Notes: generated by a model from the sequence alone, not told the origin. A stretch of DNA of 64,000 bases from Puccinellia tenuiflora (GCA_012064385.1 QRDG01000401.1:63493-127492), one strand, 5' to 3'. Shown: positions 45,201 to 55,346, counted from the first letter of the stretch. Made by a program: numbers and translations.

Positions 45201-45870
45201 AGCCCCTGAAGTCCGCGCTCGCCCAGCGCGCCCACTTCCTCGGGGGCCCCTCGGGCACCTCCAGGAGAGGGTGTGTGGCCTTGGCGTCGACGAAGAGCCA
45301 CTTCTCGCGGAACTTCTCCACCTTCTTCGTCACCATGGTGATGGCATTCTCACCGCGCCAGGCGATGGGAATGTAGTTGTCGCTCCTGGCGTCGGCGATG
45401 CGGAAGGAGACGCATCCAAGCCGCTTGTTCTGGGCGGTGCTCCGGAGGGAGTAGAAGCTGCGGAAGAGCGCCACCGAGGGGCGGATGCCGATGTAGGCCT
45501 CACAGAGGTGGGCGAAGATGGCGAGGACAAGGATGGAATTGGGATGAAGATGAAGCAGCTGGATCTGGTACACCTCCAAGATCGCCAGGAGGAAGTCGGA
45601 GAACGGCGGAACCAGGCCGGCGTAGAGAGTGTGGAGGAAGATGGGGTAGAACGCCTCGGTGAGCCTGCTGCCGGCCGGCCTCATCTCGGTGGCACCATGC
45701 TCGTTGGTGCTCGCCGCCGCCAGGTGGCGCACCTTGGCTATCCCCGCCGCGGTGATGCGGGTCCGCGGTAGTGCTCCCTCAAGAGCAGCAGCACGCGCCA
45801 TCGCCGCCGACGTGCCGGCCTGCATCGCGGCCTTGCCCTTCGGGTCGGCGTTGTTCCTCTTGGGCGCCAT
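42250..45870 (-). pseudogene. Antisense gene of the Tat element: gypsy-type transposon domain plus coiled coil
   Basis: Transcribed opposite to pol. Exon 1 begins at 45870 (MAPKRNNADP). Its first 230 codons (FYPIFLHTLYAGLVPPFSDF, LHPNSILVLAIFAHLCEAYI) match from memory the plant domain annotated as putative gypsy type transposon (Transposase_28, PF04195), known from antisense frames in Tat elements. An acidic Glu/Asp/Ser-rich tail follows. A TGA at 44458-44460 interrupts the frame, which then stays open to a good donor (GTAAGC, starting at 44401). The acceptor (TTCCTTTTAG) ends at 44315, giving an 87-nt intron. Exon 2 runs in phase to the stop at 42250: an acidic Pro/Thr/Glu part, then about 350 residues of Glu/Arg/Leu-rich coiled coil and a C-terminal domain. 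Its function is unknown; one nonsense codon is the only lesion seen. Confidence 0.8.
44315..44401 (-). other. Predicted 87-nt intron of the antisense gene
   Basis: On the minus strand it begins GTAAGC and ends in a pyrimidine-rich TTGTCTTCCTTTTAG. Joining the exons keeps one phase across the junction, and neither side has another stop between 44458 and 42250. The AT content is higher than in the flanking exons, as expected for a plant intron. Confidence 0.65.
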
Positions 45871-46178
45871 TGGTTACCGGAGAGAAGAAGATGAAGACTC
45901 TGGAGTTGGAGCGCTCTGGAGAGATTGGAGGCGTGGGGAGAAGTGTGCGGAGGAGTTATGGGGGAAGTGACGGGCGCCGACCGCGCGCCCAGGCTTTATT
46001 GACCAGCTCCCGAGTCGTGGCGGGCCCCGCCACATCGCCCGTTGGAGCCGAGGAGGTTGTGGCCGCGGGTGCAACCGCTGCGCTCCACGTGTCGCGGCCC
46101 TGTCAGGCATCTTTGGCCCCTCGACGCTTCGCCTTCGTCCATGGGCCTCGGCGTGCCCGTCGCGGGACCGGGGGCTAC
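45871..46178. other. Upstream region of the antisense gene and G-rich tract before the LTR
   Basis: About 300 bp holding the presumed antisense promoter (a weak CAATAAAGCC on the minus strand near 45992-46001) and, at 46160-46178, CGCGGGACCGGGGGCTAC, which takes the position of the polypurine tract directly before the 3-prime LTR. Confidence 0.45.
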
Positions 46179-47243
46179 TGTCGGCACAGTGGAAACCAGG
46201 GTACCACGGGCCGGCCTGCCAGGGCCCACAAGATTCTTTGGATGATTTTCGCTAAGGACCAGGCTCTCCAAGCCTGGCGAGCCTCGCGAGGATATTCCCC
46301 TCACAAGGGGTCTTTTCTCCTCGCCGAGGATTCCCTCTCTTGGCGAGGGGTCGCAACTCGACAAGGTGTCTCCGACGCCATCCGCAGTTCTGCTAAGGAC
46401 CAAGCCGAAGGGCTCGGCGAGGTTTTTGCCTCGCCGAGGCTCCTTCCTCACAAAGCCATGCCTGCCTCCACGGCAGAGCGCACATGGGCTCTGCGCCATG
46501 TGCAGAGTGACGCGTGCGCCTGCGCGCGATGACGACGACGCCGCAGTTGCCGTTCCCATGTATAAAGGAGTCAACAAAGCAGCACCAAGCAAAGCGGACA
46601 ACGAGTATTGCCACTTCGGTGATAAGGGAACCGTCTGCAGCTATGTTCCAAGGGCGACGTCACCATGGGACCCGTTCCGCCTCCGCAGCGCTAGCCCGCC
46701 GCCCGTTGGACGGTGGCCTTTTCCAGCTTTGGTGACGCCGTCCCTGCCCTGGACCGCGTCCATGGCCTTCATCTTTTCTGGTGGACTTCACCTTTATGGT
46801 GCACCGCGCCTCCTCCTTCGTCGTCGTGTGGTAACCCTTCCCGCCCAAATGTTTGGGAGGAAGAGGTCCGAGACGCCTATAAAAGGAGAAGGGGCGCGCC
46901 CAAGCAAAGGGGTGGGTAGTTTCGGAATCTAGGAGCTTAGACCAAACCCTAGATCTGAAGACTAGCAAGTAGCCATTGTTAGCCACCTCGAGGTCGACAA
47001 GCTCTCCTTGTACTGTGAACTCTCCAAGCAGTGCAATACACCAAAGCAGGACGTAGGGGTTTTACCTCCACAAGAGGGCCCTGAACCTGGGTAAGACCGA
47101 GTGTTCCATCTCTGCAGTGCTGTCCCTGCAGCGAGTCCGACGAGCATCGTCGCCGGAGCACGTTGAGGGTTGTTTGATTCCGTGTTCATCCCCTTACTCG
47201 ATCCTCTCGAGACACACCCAGTTCCTGGGACAGTTCTCCGACA
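46179..47243 (+). repeat. 3-prime LTR of the Tat-type element
   Basis: 1065 bp, copy of 34021-35083, with TGTCGG...CCGACA ends and a conserved TATAAAAG at 46878-46885. It directly abuts a foreign gag sequence at 47244. Confidence 0.93.
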
Positions 47244-48894
47244 GGGCTGGTCCCTCCAGCATTTGCGGCACATACAGTACTGCCCATCGGCGGCTGCCAC
47301 CAGCAATGTGCACTGCTGTGACATAATCGGTCAACCAATCTTCCGGCTTAGTACTGCCGTCATACGTCTTGGCACCCCGGCGAAGCTGGAAGTTTGGCAC
47401 CGGTGCCTGCTTCATTATCTGGGGTCCAAAACATGCCGGACCCGGTGGGCCTTGCTCCTCCAGAAGGTTCAGACAGATAGATTCTGTCAAGCTTGTTGCG
47501 GACATCATGTTCCGGCAGCTGGCGAGTTCCCAGCTGAGCACCGAGTGCACCCTCGGACGCCAGGTCTCTGAATCTTGTGTACCCGGCCCGCTCCATGGCC
47601 GAATAACCATCGTCATATCGGTCGGCGGCCTGCTCGTCATACCGGCACCATGTCGTTGCCGAGGTGGATTAGGTGCCGGATACCGAGGTGGCTGGCCCTG
47701 ATTTGCCAGGTGAAACCCGGCCGGCTCCTTGCCTTCCCTGTGCGGGTTCAGGGGCTCCCTGATCGGCATTGCCTTGCTCGGCTATATGCTTTCTGGCATA
47801 GACCGGATCATAAGTCTGCAGCTGCTTGTTTTTACCAGAGTTTACACTCCAGTCGGGACTTCTGCTGACATGTGCCGACGAGGCCTGTCCCTTGGACATT
47901 CCACCGACACCACCATTCAAGTGAATGTACCGGGATCCACCTGCATCCGGGTTTGCATTCCGGAAAGCCTCATTCTGACTATTGGCAATAGCTACCAACT
48001 CGTTTACCCGGTCCTGCTGCCTACAACGAGCATCACCGGATAAGCTAGGCAACTCGGCTGCGGCTGCCTCTGCAGCCCTAAGGTTCTTGCCAGGAGTACT
48101 GTACCTCGGCCTATCGGCCGACACATGACTATCAGTTCTACTAGATTTGGGTCTACCATCTCTAGCAATCTCGTCATTGAGGTCTCTACCTCGGGTGCGC
48201 ACCTCATCCATGCGACTGACAGGGTTTGCTACTGGAGTAAAAACCATGAGCCTTGTTATACTCACGGAGAGAGATGTCGAACTCTTGCCTGACTCGGGCT
48301 ACCTCTATAGCCTCCAGGAGTATGTTCTTGCGCTGCTCATCCAGCTCAGCCTGAGCCAGAGCCGCATCTGCACTCGGAGCAACTGGGGTGGCCAGCTTCT
48401 CGATCACGTCCTGAAGAGGACTTGGCGCCACCGGCACATCTGATGTATTGGCCTGCATCATGCGGTTCTCCGGCCTCTCTAATAGTGGCGCGCCGTCCTG
48501 GCAGATCTGGTGCTGGCCTCGGCCTCTCGGCCATGACCATGCCGGCAGCGACATTCGGAGCGGTCATCATGACCTCCACGCAACTGGCCGGGCGAGCGGT
48601 ACGCCGGCCCCTAGCTGCGCAGATTGCGGGAGGATCCGCACCAACCTGCACCCTTTCGGGAAACCAGCAGGGGACCTCGGTGACGACGTAGACCATGAGC
48701 GCGCCGAAGTCGATGAGGTAGCCGTTCGAGGTAACGGCCTGCTGCCGAAACAGCCTGCGTTGTCGCTGACGACATTGAGCGATCCGAATCTGTGGACAAG
48801 GCCACAGGACACGCGCTCGCCCAAGCGATGAGGGACCCCGTCCGGATTGAAAACACCAGCCAGCACCGCTGCTGGCCCCACGGTGGGCACCAAC
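47244..48894 (-). pseudogene. Truncated, frame-broken gag of another Gypsy element
   Basis: Minus-strand frames 48346-49014, 48204-48554, 47669-48265 and 47244-47769 follow one another with shifts. The last contains a retrotransposon gag core (KTYDGSTKPEDWLTDYVTAV, AVLYVPQMLEGPA) and stops being homologous exactly where the Tat LTR begins at 47243. The N-terminal part is Ser/Arg-rich with Asn-rich segments. No protease or pol follows on this side. The gag type differs from the chromovirus pol at 31970-34020, so the two are not halves of one element. Confidence 0.75.
48877..48894 (-). other. Primer-binding site of the minus-strand Gypsy fragment
   Basis: On the minus strand GTTGGTGCCCACCGTGGG follows the LTR end (CACGACA) directly. 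TTGGTGCCCACC is the form of a tRNA-complementary primer site ending in TGG; the tRNA was not assigned. Confidence 0.6.
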
Positions 48895-49765
48895 TGTCGT
48901 GGTGGTATCATGGCAGATGCCATAGATAGGCTTATGTTGGGGCCGATGGACGTTGGAGGTACCAAGAAGGGATGGTGCATAGGAATACGCACACCAAAAT
49001 ACACAAAGACACACGATCTACCCAGGTTCAGGGCCCTCGTGAGGAGGTAAAACCCCTACTCCTGCTTGTCTAACTATAAGATGGATCACAACTCGGGCTA
49101 CAAAGTGCTCCTCGAGCTGTATGCGAAGAGCTATGAACTAAGGAAAGGTGTAGCACTTGGGCTCTCTAACCGAGTCTAGTTGCTCAACGTTTCGTCGTGG
49201 GATCTGATTTTGCGTACCCGTAAGAGGAGCCCTTGGTGATCCTTATATAATGGAACCCAAGGCACAAGTTAGGGCTGACGTATGTGATGATGTACCCACT
49301 ACTGTGGCCATGCCTGGCCGGAGTCATCCTATGACAGTCCTGGTTGCCTCTGCCAGAGACAAGACAAGCCTCCATGCCTGTCCCGTTCTCCCCTGTACCG
49401 CTTCGGTCAGCGGTATGGAGACCTGACACTCCATCCCATGACTCCCGGGTCAAGGGGTTAGGTAGCGACGTCCCATCGCGCTAGTGGCACGACGCCTGCT
49501 CCGTGATTGTGGGGACAAGACGTGAGCCTTGACCGTCCACCGGGATATAGCTCCATCTCCACTTATTCGGCATATGCATGCCAGATACATCTCAACTCGG
49601 TTCTTCTTCCCAGCACATATGAAGAACAAAGAAGATGATCCGACATCCAATCTGTATGTCGGTTTCTGTATGCCGGTATGGTATGTCGGTCAGCTTTGAC
49701 CCGGTCAACCCCGGGTCTATACATATCTCATTACCTTGACCCTATCCGGGGGTCGCCCCCCGACA
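48895..49765 (-). repeat. 5-prime LTR of the truncated minus-strand Gypsy element
   Basis: 871 bp, beginning TGTCGGGGGGCGACCCCCGG at 49765 on the minus strand and ending CCACGACA at 48895. A TATA box (TTATATAAG) lies at 49242-49250. The start contains a GGGG-CGA-CCCC hairpin. The partner LTR is absent from the window because the element was cut by the Tat element junction at 47243/47244. Flank on the right: AGTTC. Confidence 0.8.
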
Positions 49766-50112
49766 AGTTCATTGACTAGTCCTACTAGGCATTGTTGTTT
49801 TTAGGTTGTATTTTGTTCAGTTACCAAACTTGTAAATTTGTGGTAATTCTGTCGAACAGTTTAAAGTAAAACTTCTATGAACTAGATCATGCAGACAACA
49901 TAGTTCCACAACATTCAGCACAACATTCACATAGTTCCACAAAGAGTAAAACAAATGGTAGGTTCAACATAGTTCCACAAATAGTAGCAGGGTTCGTTTC
50001 CACACAGACAACCGGCAGCATATAAAACAAGGTAGTAGGGGGTCGGTTCCCCACAGACACCCGGCATCATCTAAACAGGAGAACAGGAGAGAGCAACTCA
50101 AGGCAGGTCATG

Positions 50113-50358
50113 CTACAGAAAATAGCTGAATGTAGCGTGCCTCGCCATAAAAAGGGCTCCTTTCTTGTGCGACTTAGCGGTGCCTCTTGCATGCTGCTCG
50201 ACACTGAAGCGGTCAGGAGCAACCATCTTGTTGCAGAACGAGCAGATCCACTTGTCACGTCTGCAGTAAGCATGTTGCCCTGCCCACAATCGCCTAAGAA
50301 CATGCCTGCTATTGGCATTCATGGACTCCTCATCGCTACCCACCCCATCATCAGATTC
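50113..50358 (-). pseudogene. Last exon of a zinc-finger gene fragment (zf-XS-like)
   Basis: The minus-strand frame has an acceptor at TTTGTAG before 50358 and reads in phase to the stop at 50113. It holds an acidic start (SDEES) and a finger-like DKWICSFCNKMVAPDRFSVEQHARGT with a following basic KSHKK and ARHATFSYFL. The C-x2-C...H spacing and the AxxA(x)YL end resemble the zf-XS zinc finger of plant SGS3/XS proteins or similar grass families. No upstream exon was identified, so it may be a fragment or the end of a gene whose other exons are diverged. Confidence 0.45.
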
Positions 50359-50480
50359 CTACAAATTAGATTTTTTTTAAATCAGCACCACACTGTAAAT
50401 AGCAAAAATAATGTATAAAATCATAGATATTATCATGTATTTAGTCAAGGAGAAATTTCCAGTAGCATCGTTGTGCATTT

Positions 50481-50790
50481 CACTACTAAAAAAGCAGCGA
50501 TCTGTGACGTTTCTGAGGCGACGTTTTGAAAACGTCGCGTGTTTTCGTTGCGAGGGTAGCAGAAAAGTTGGATTTAGTCACGACGTTCTGGCTTTTTTTA
50601 TCGTGGGCCGGTTGCACGCGACGTTTCATTAATATTACGTCGCAGATTTTTGTTCTCGGCCCAGTAGCCCAATTTAAGCCCAGTTTTGTTCAACGAAATT
50701 GTTCTTGGTTACAGAGAACGTCGCTGATTTTCGTCGCATGCCACATCCTGCCCTGACTGACTATTTTGACTGGCGACGATTGAACGGTTG
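50481..50790 (+). mobile_element. CACTA-like transposon terminus
   Basis: CACTACTAAAAAAGCAGCG starts at 50481, followed by several subterminal copies of an ACGTCGC motif in both orientations (for example GCGACGTTTTGAAAACGTCGC near 50518-50538, and others to 50740). This is the architecture of a CACTA (En/Spm) end reading to the right. A matching TAGTAGTG right end was not found in the window, so the element's extent is unknown. Confidence 0.5.
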
Positions 50791-51216
50791 ATGTGTGATC
50801 CCACATTCTGCCGCGTGTGCACTGTTGTGTTCCGTTTGTGGTGGAATTTAATCAAATCATCAGAAAAAGAGATTGTCGTGTGCATTGTGGTTTTCCGTTT
50901 GTGAGAACCGTAACCCACGACCTCCCTCTCGCAATCGTGTCACGGAGAATGTTTGTTCCGTTTGTGGAGTGCAATTTAAAATTTTAAAGCTAATTGAAAA
51001 ACTTAAGAGAATGCTCAGATTCTGAAATAATAGCATTGGGAGGCCGCAAATAAATATACCAAATAACTATTTACGAATCAACACGACAGAAATTAGGAAA
51101 CATAGACATAACTTCGTTGGATCTGTTTGATGGGGCAAACTATGCATACATAAGCATAAACATGATCATAAACATATACTTTATGACCCTGGGAACTAAG
51201 CATAAGAGGGAAACAT

Positions 51217-51712
51217 CTAAGCATCAGATGGGAACTCCGCTGCCTTGGCGATGAGGGCTTCCTTACGCGCGAGCAGAGTTTCCTTCTGCGCGAGCGCTAC
51301 CTCGATCTGTAGGTTCCCAACCTGCCTCGCCAGGTCAAGGTTGCTGGCCATCAGCTTCTTGAGATCTTCAAACAACTTCTTGGTTACCTCGTTACAAGTT
51401 TCCCCCTGCTGGACCATCTCCTTTCTGGCTTCAACAGCCTTGTCAAGATTTTCAAGGGCGAGCTTCATGGCCGCTTCAAGCTGACCTTCTATCATGGGTA
51501 CCCTCTTCGCCAGATGATCGAAGACGGCCCTCTCCTCGGCTTCAAACTCCCTGTACATAGATGCAAGATTGGAAGTTTATGTTAATCTAAAAACGGATCT
51601 AAGAAAGATGAAACCAGGAGCAGTTCAGAAACGGATCAGAAGTACTGGAACGGAGATAGAAACCCATATAAATGTACCTCGAGGAAGCAGAGCGCTTCGA
51701 CGGTGGAGCCAT
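51217..51712 (-). CDS. Two-exon coiled-coil protein of unknown function
   Basis: Exon 1 (51678-51712) begins MAPPSKRSASS in the context CAACCATGG. A donor GTACAT and an acceptor TATGTACAG enclose a 127-nt intron (51551-51677), and exon 2 (51217-51550) continues in phase to the stop. The 122-residue protein is highly charged: an FEAEERAVFDHLAKRVPMIE start and a long Glu/Lys/Leu-rich helix predicted as coiled coil (EEVTKKLFEDLKKL region). A TATA box (TATAAGT) lies at 51836-51842, about 125 bp upstream. The exon pair, splice sites and TATA box together support a real gene. I recall similar small coiled-coil genes in grasses but cannot name a function. Confidence 0.6.
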
Positions 51713-51835
51713 GGTTGTTGCCTGGTTGGGGGTGGAGGGGGAGGAGGAGCAGTGACGAAGAGGGTTTTTGCTGAGGAGGGGAGGCGGCGATCGTTACATA
51801 GGGTGAAGTGAATAGTACATCGCCTATGCACCTGT

Positions 51836-51842
51836 ACTTATA
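51836..51842 (-). promoter_or_regulatory. TATA box of the coiled-coil gene
   Basis: TATAAGT on the minus strand about 125 bp before the start codon at 51712, in the sequence CTGTGTATAAGTACAGG. Confidence 0.5.
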
Positions 51843-51960
51843 CACAGGTCAGGTGGAAGACATGACGTTTGATCTCCGCATGGCGCGTGGCCGCGGAACT
51901 GCATGACGAGTGGAGTGTGGTGAGTGGAGTGGAACGACACGGCGAGTGGAGCGTGGAACT

Positions 51961-52322
51961 GACGGTGTGGTGCATTTATGCATGCGAAGCGACGGGCCGG
52001 CCAGGATTCTTCACTTTGTGTCATTGACAGGTGGGACCCGCGACTGATTGGGCCCAGGTGGAAGTGGAACGGACGGTGTGGTGCATTTACGCATGCATCC
52101 AGGCAAAGGGACGGGCCGGCCAGGATTCTTTACTTTGTGTCTTTGACAGGTGGGACCCGCGACTGATTGGGCCTAGGTGGAAGTGGACCGGAGGAGTGGA
52201 ACAGACGGTGTGGTGCATTTACCCATGCATCCAGGCGAAGGGATGGGCCGTCCAGGATTCTTCACATCGTGTCATTAACAGGCGGGGCCCGCGACTGATT
52301 GGGCCCAGGTGGAACTGTAACA
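51961..52322. repeat. Three-copy tandem repeat of 111-132 bp
   Basis: Copies begin with GACGGTGTGGTGCATTTA at 51961, 52072 and 52204 and share GGGCCGGCCAGGATTCTT, GGTGGGACCCGCGACTGATT and GGGCCCAGGTGGAA. They differ by insertions such as CATCCAGGCAAAG and GGAGGAGTGG. The array lies in the intergenic region between two divergent genes. Confidence 0.85.
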
Positions 52323-53308
52323 GAGGAGGCTCATGTGTGGCGAGTGGATCGGTACAAAACGAAACTGCCGTAACACGTACGTGGCTTGGCGTGGTACAAA
52401 ATGGTGACATGCATGCGTGGCGGAACGTTTTGACATGCATGTACGTGGCGTGGTGCGGTACAAAATAGTGTATTTTATAGGATGCATTTACGCATGCAGG
52501 CGAAGGGACGGGACGGGACAGAGGTTTCTTTCCAGGCACGCATCACATTTACGCTGGCGACTGCACAGCGCCCAGCCTTTGCCGGCTTCCCAAGATGCAC
52601 CAGCACGGCGGAGACGCGAAGCAATTAAACGTCGACGCGACTCGTGCGACCAAGCGCCACTGTCTCGGTTTCCCAGCCTCTACCGGCTTCCCACGACGGA
52701 GAATAGATAGCTAGCCATTAAACTCCGATGCGCGACGCGTATCAGGCACCCGTCAGTGCCTGCCTAGCGCCATCGCTCCCCGCCACCGCTACCAGCTCGA
52801 CCGGCTGGCTATAGAAGCAGACCCACACCTGCTCGCCGTAGCCCACACCACCCATCGTCAAGGTTGATCGCCGTAGCCCACACCGTCGCTATGACACGCC
52901 GCCTCGTGACCACATGGGGCACCCGCATCCAGGCCGCGCCCGGTGCTGACGATGAGGGAAGTGGCGACGACCTCTTTGATCGGGAGGAGGTGGAGCCGGA
53001 GGAGGAGGAGCCGCAGCAAGAGCGGCCGCTGTGCCTGACCAGGTCGTGGCGGCCAACTCGTTCACCACCTGGCGCAACGAGGAGTCATACCGCCGGATGA
53101 AGGCGGGCTTGGAGGTGGCGTTCGCCACCTTGGAGGCAGCCGCCATCGAGCGTTCGTGCGTTTGTTTGCACTACGGGGTAAAAAGATGTGGTTCGACGGT
53201 TCCGTTTTTCCCCTGTCGTCTTATCTTCTACCCCGTTCCCCTCTTTCCCATGGTTCCACTGTTTCTCTGCTCCCACTCCTCTTTACCCTACTTTCTTTGC
53301 ACACCGCC
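52323..53308. other. Upstream region of the exonuclease pseudogene
   Basis: GC-rich, with a 78-codon plus frame (52864-53100) that carries an acidic run EEVEPEEEEPQQE, and an overlapping frame from 53031 that continues FTTWRNEESYRRMKAGLE. Together they look like a broken gene fragment with one frame shift near 53035, but no family is recognised. Confidence 0.35.
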
Positions 53309-54714
53309 ATGGACAACGTCCAAATCTTTACACGAAAGTTCAAGCACATCGCGCCATGCGCGACGGAGCTGGATGTCGTGTACACGAATGACATTGCGGA
53401 GGTTGAGCGGACCATCGAAATGTACAAGGGTTTGCTTGCAGGTGAAGAGGAGAAGTTCATCGGTCTCGACTTCGAGTACACGGATGGTATAAAATACAAG
53501 GAAGAAGTCGCCGTTGTTCAACTGGGCTTGCGCCTCCACGTTTTGGTCTTTCAGTTACCGAGGTATGAGGGACGGTTGTACTCAATATTTTCCTGGGTTT
53601 TTTTATTCCAGATTTGATACAGCGGTTTTGTTACAATAGAGTACGAAAAATGAATGTAAAATATGAAATTGTTCTGCTACTGGCCGCTGTACAACTAGTA
53701 GTACTGTGATTTATTGTGATTTGGTTCATAATTTCATAACTAGTACTAGTAGTCTTCCTCGGATAACATATGTTCCTTCTAACATTTTTCATTTATTCTC
53801 AAACATTTACTATAGTACTATAATTCGAAATTCAGATAACTAGTACATGCATCCTTCAAATATTTTTTTCATTGGTCTTAGGATCAATAATTGTTAGAAA
53901 TAGTTGTTGATTTGAGTCTTAGGATCAATAATATAATACTAGTATACTTGGTGCAATAATTTCATACTTAGTACTATAGGTATGCATCCTGGTCATGCAT
54001 ATATTTTTCATTGGGTCTTAATATAATAATTGATAGTATTACTGATCCCAGTACATAGTTGTAACAATTTCATTGTTACTTATATTTACTTTCTTCAAAT
54101 TCATAGTTACTAGACTTTCTTACTACCGCAAGCCTCGCACGGCATGTTCGGCGCTATTCAATTTCCTTTGTTCGTCCAATATAACATTTTCCTGTGTCGA
54201 CCCTAGGGGTGACAAGAGAGCCATGTCCAGAACCTGGTCTATTCAAATTCCAGATGAGTTTCATGTTAATGTCCATGATCTGTTCAAGATTGAAGGAGAT
54301 GATAGGGCTGGAATGGATAAACTGGCAGCCATTATCATCGGCGAGTCCTACGGGAAAATGAAGACAATTTCCCATCAAAGCAGCACCATTGCTGGGAGAA
54401 GCAGCCACTTGACCCGATCAACCTAGAGTATGCTACTGTAGATGGGTTTGTCGCCTATGACTTGTACCGTAGGATCAAGTTAATGATGAAGGGGCTACGT
54501 CACTTCCAACCAAAGCTACAAATGAAAGCAGAATACTGCCCCGGTTGCGTGAGTAAGATACAAGAAGCCAAGAGGTCCTGCAATAAGCCTTTAGTGTGGG
54601 ATGATCCTGATGAGGCATGGAAGGCTGGCGGGGCGAACGATGGTGGGGCGAATGATGGGTGGAAGAAAGAAGGCGGGTGGAATGTTGACGAGTCGTCCGG
54701 TAACAGGTGGTGAT
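53309..54714 (+). pseudogene. WRN/DnaQ-like 3-prime-5-prime exonuclease, two exons, frameshifted
   Basis: Exon 1 (53309-53562) starts MDNVQIFTRKFKH and contains the exonuclease first motif FIGLDFEYTDG (Asp and Glu of DxE). The donor is ACCGAG/GTATGA. After a 551-nt AT-rich intron (53563-54113, acceptor ACTAG) exon 2 restores phase and reads PRTACSALFNFLCSSNITF, VDPRGDKRAMSRTWSIQIPDEF, DLFKIEGDDRAGM. A one-base loss near 54361-54366 breaks the frame. The other frame then carries PLDPINLEYATVDGFVAYDLYRRI (third motif, Tyr-x3-Asp) and a C-terminal tail with a WDDPDEAWKAGG and GGANDGGANDGWKKE repeat, stopping at 54711-54713. Family members act in nucleic acid processing. Only the frame shift prevents a full protein. 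Confidence 0.75.
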
Positions 54715-55332
54715 CGGCAGCAAGCGGTCGATGTTTCAGTAGTTCTATCTGAAAATTGCAGAACTGCCTTATCATGCTTTTGTGTGACTTGTTATTAGTG
54801 TGACGGATAGAAGGTGTTGAGCGGCACCAAGTGCTCAATATTTACTACTACTGTTTATATCTACTTTGCCTGAACATTATTGCAGAACTGTATCTGCATG
54901 CATTTGTGTAAATTGTTCAGTACTAAGCCGGACAGTAAGTAATGTTATCTTTCAGAAATGTTGCCAAGCAGTTACAGTATAATGTGAACTTCAACATCAA
55001 CAAAACCTTAAGATCTGCTTGCAAGCACTTCAGTAATTCTGTGTACTAGCTTTCGGTAATGGGAACTTCAACTTGAACAAAACCTATTAATGCTAGATTC
55101 AAAATACACTGACCCAAAACATGCTAGATTAAAATTACTTGAACCAAAACCTTGGCCTAGGTGGGATTCCGACCCTTGAGAATCTAGCCACTCGTAGACA
55201 TTAATTGATGTGTTACATGGAGAACCAGAATAATCTAGCCACTCTACTCATCGTCGGAGCTAGTCTAGTCGAACAAGGAGGAGGACGACCAGTCGAACGA
55301 GCAGGAGGACGCCCGTGTTACCGCAAGGGTCG
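54715..55332. other. Gene-free stretch
   Basis: About 600 bp of AT-rich DNA followed by the residual internal part of the Cassandra element (from about 55200). No gene is seen. Confidence 0.5.
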
Positions 55333-55344
55333 GCTCTGATACCA
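55333..55344 (-). other. Primer-binding site of Cassandra (tRNA-Met type)
   Basis: On the minus strand TGGTATCAGAGC starts two bases after the LTR end; this is the complement of the initiator tRNA-Met 3-prime end, used by Cassandra and most Copia elements. Confidence 0.8.
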
Positions 55345-55346
55345 AT

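Larger units (their letters stand above)
34021..47243 (+). mobile_element. Tat-type Gypsy retrotransposon, 13.2 kb, with antisense gene
   Basis: Two LTRs (34021-35083, 46179-47243) start TGTCGG and end CCGACA. Between them lie a primer site, gag-protease, reverse transcriptase-RNase H and integrase on the plus strand, and a large antisense gene (42250-45870) before a G-rich tract and the 3-prime LTR. The position of the antisense gene and the archaeal-type RNase H (HFDGAFA, DFMAEW context) point to the Tat branch (Grande and Ogre relatives). Hand comparison of the LTRs gives about 26 substitutions plus 4-5 indels (about 2.5 percent), mostly C-T and G-A. Multiple frame lesions make this copy defective. 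The five bases left (CTCCT, 34016-34020) and right (GGGCT, 47244-47248) do not match, so no target duplication exists. Confidence 0.92.

Noticed and set aside
43309..45376. Plus-strand frames of 325 and 563 codons
   Set aside because: They overlap the antisense gene, which has a recognisable domain, an intron in phase and a coiled coil; the plus frames are Ser/Leu-rich shadows.
31970..48894. Chromovirus pol (left) and gag (right) as two halves of one interrupted element
   Set aside because: The target flanks do not match, most of the reverse transcriptase and the protease are absent on both sides, and the gag type differs from that expected for a chromovirus.
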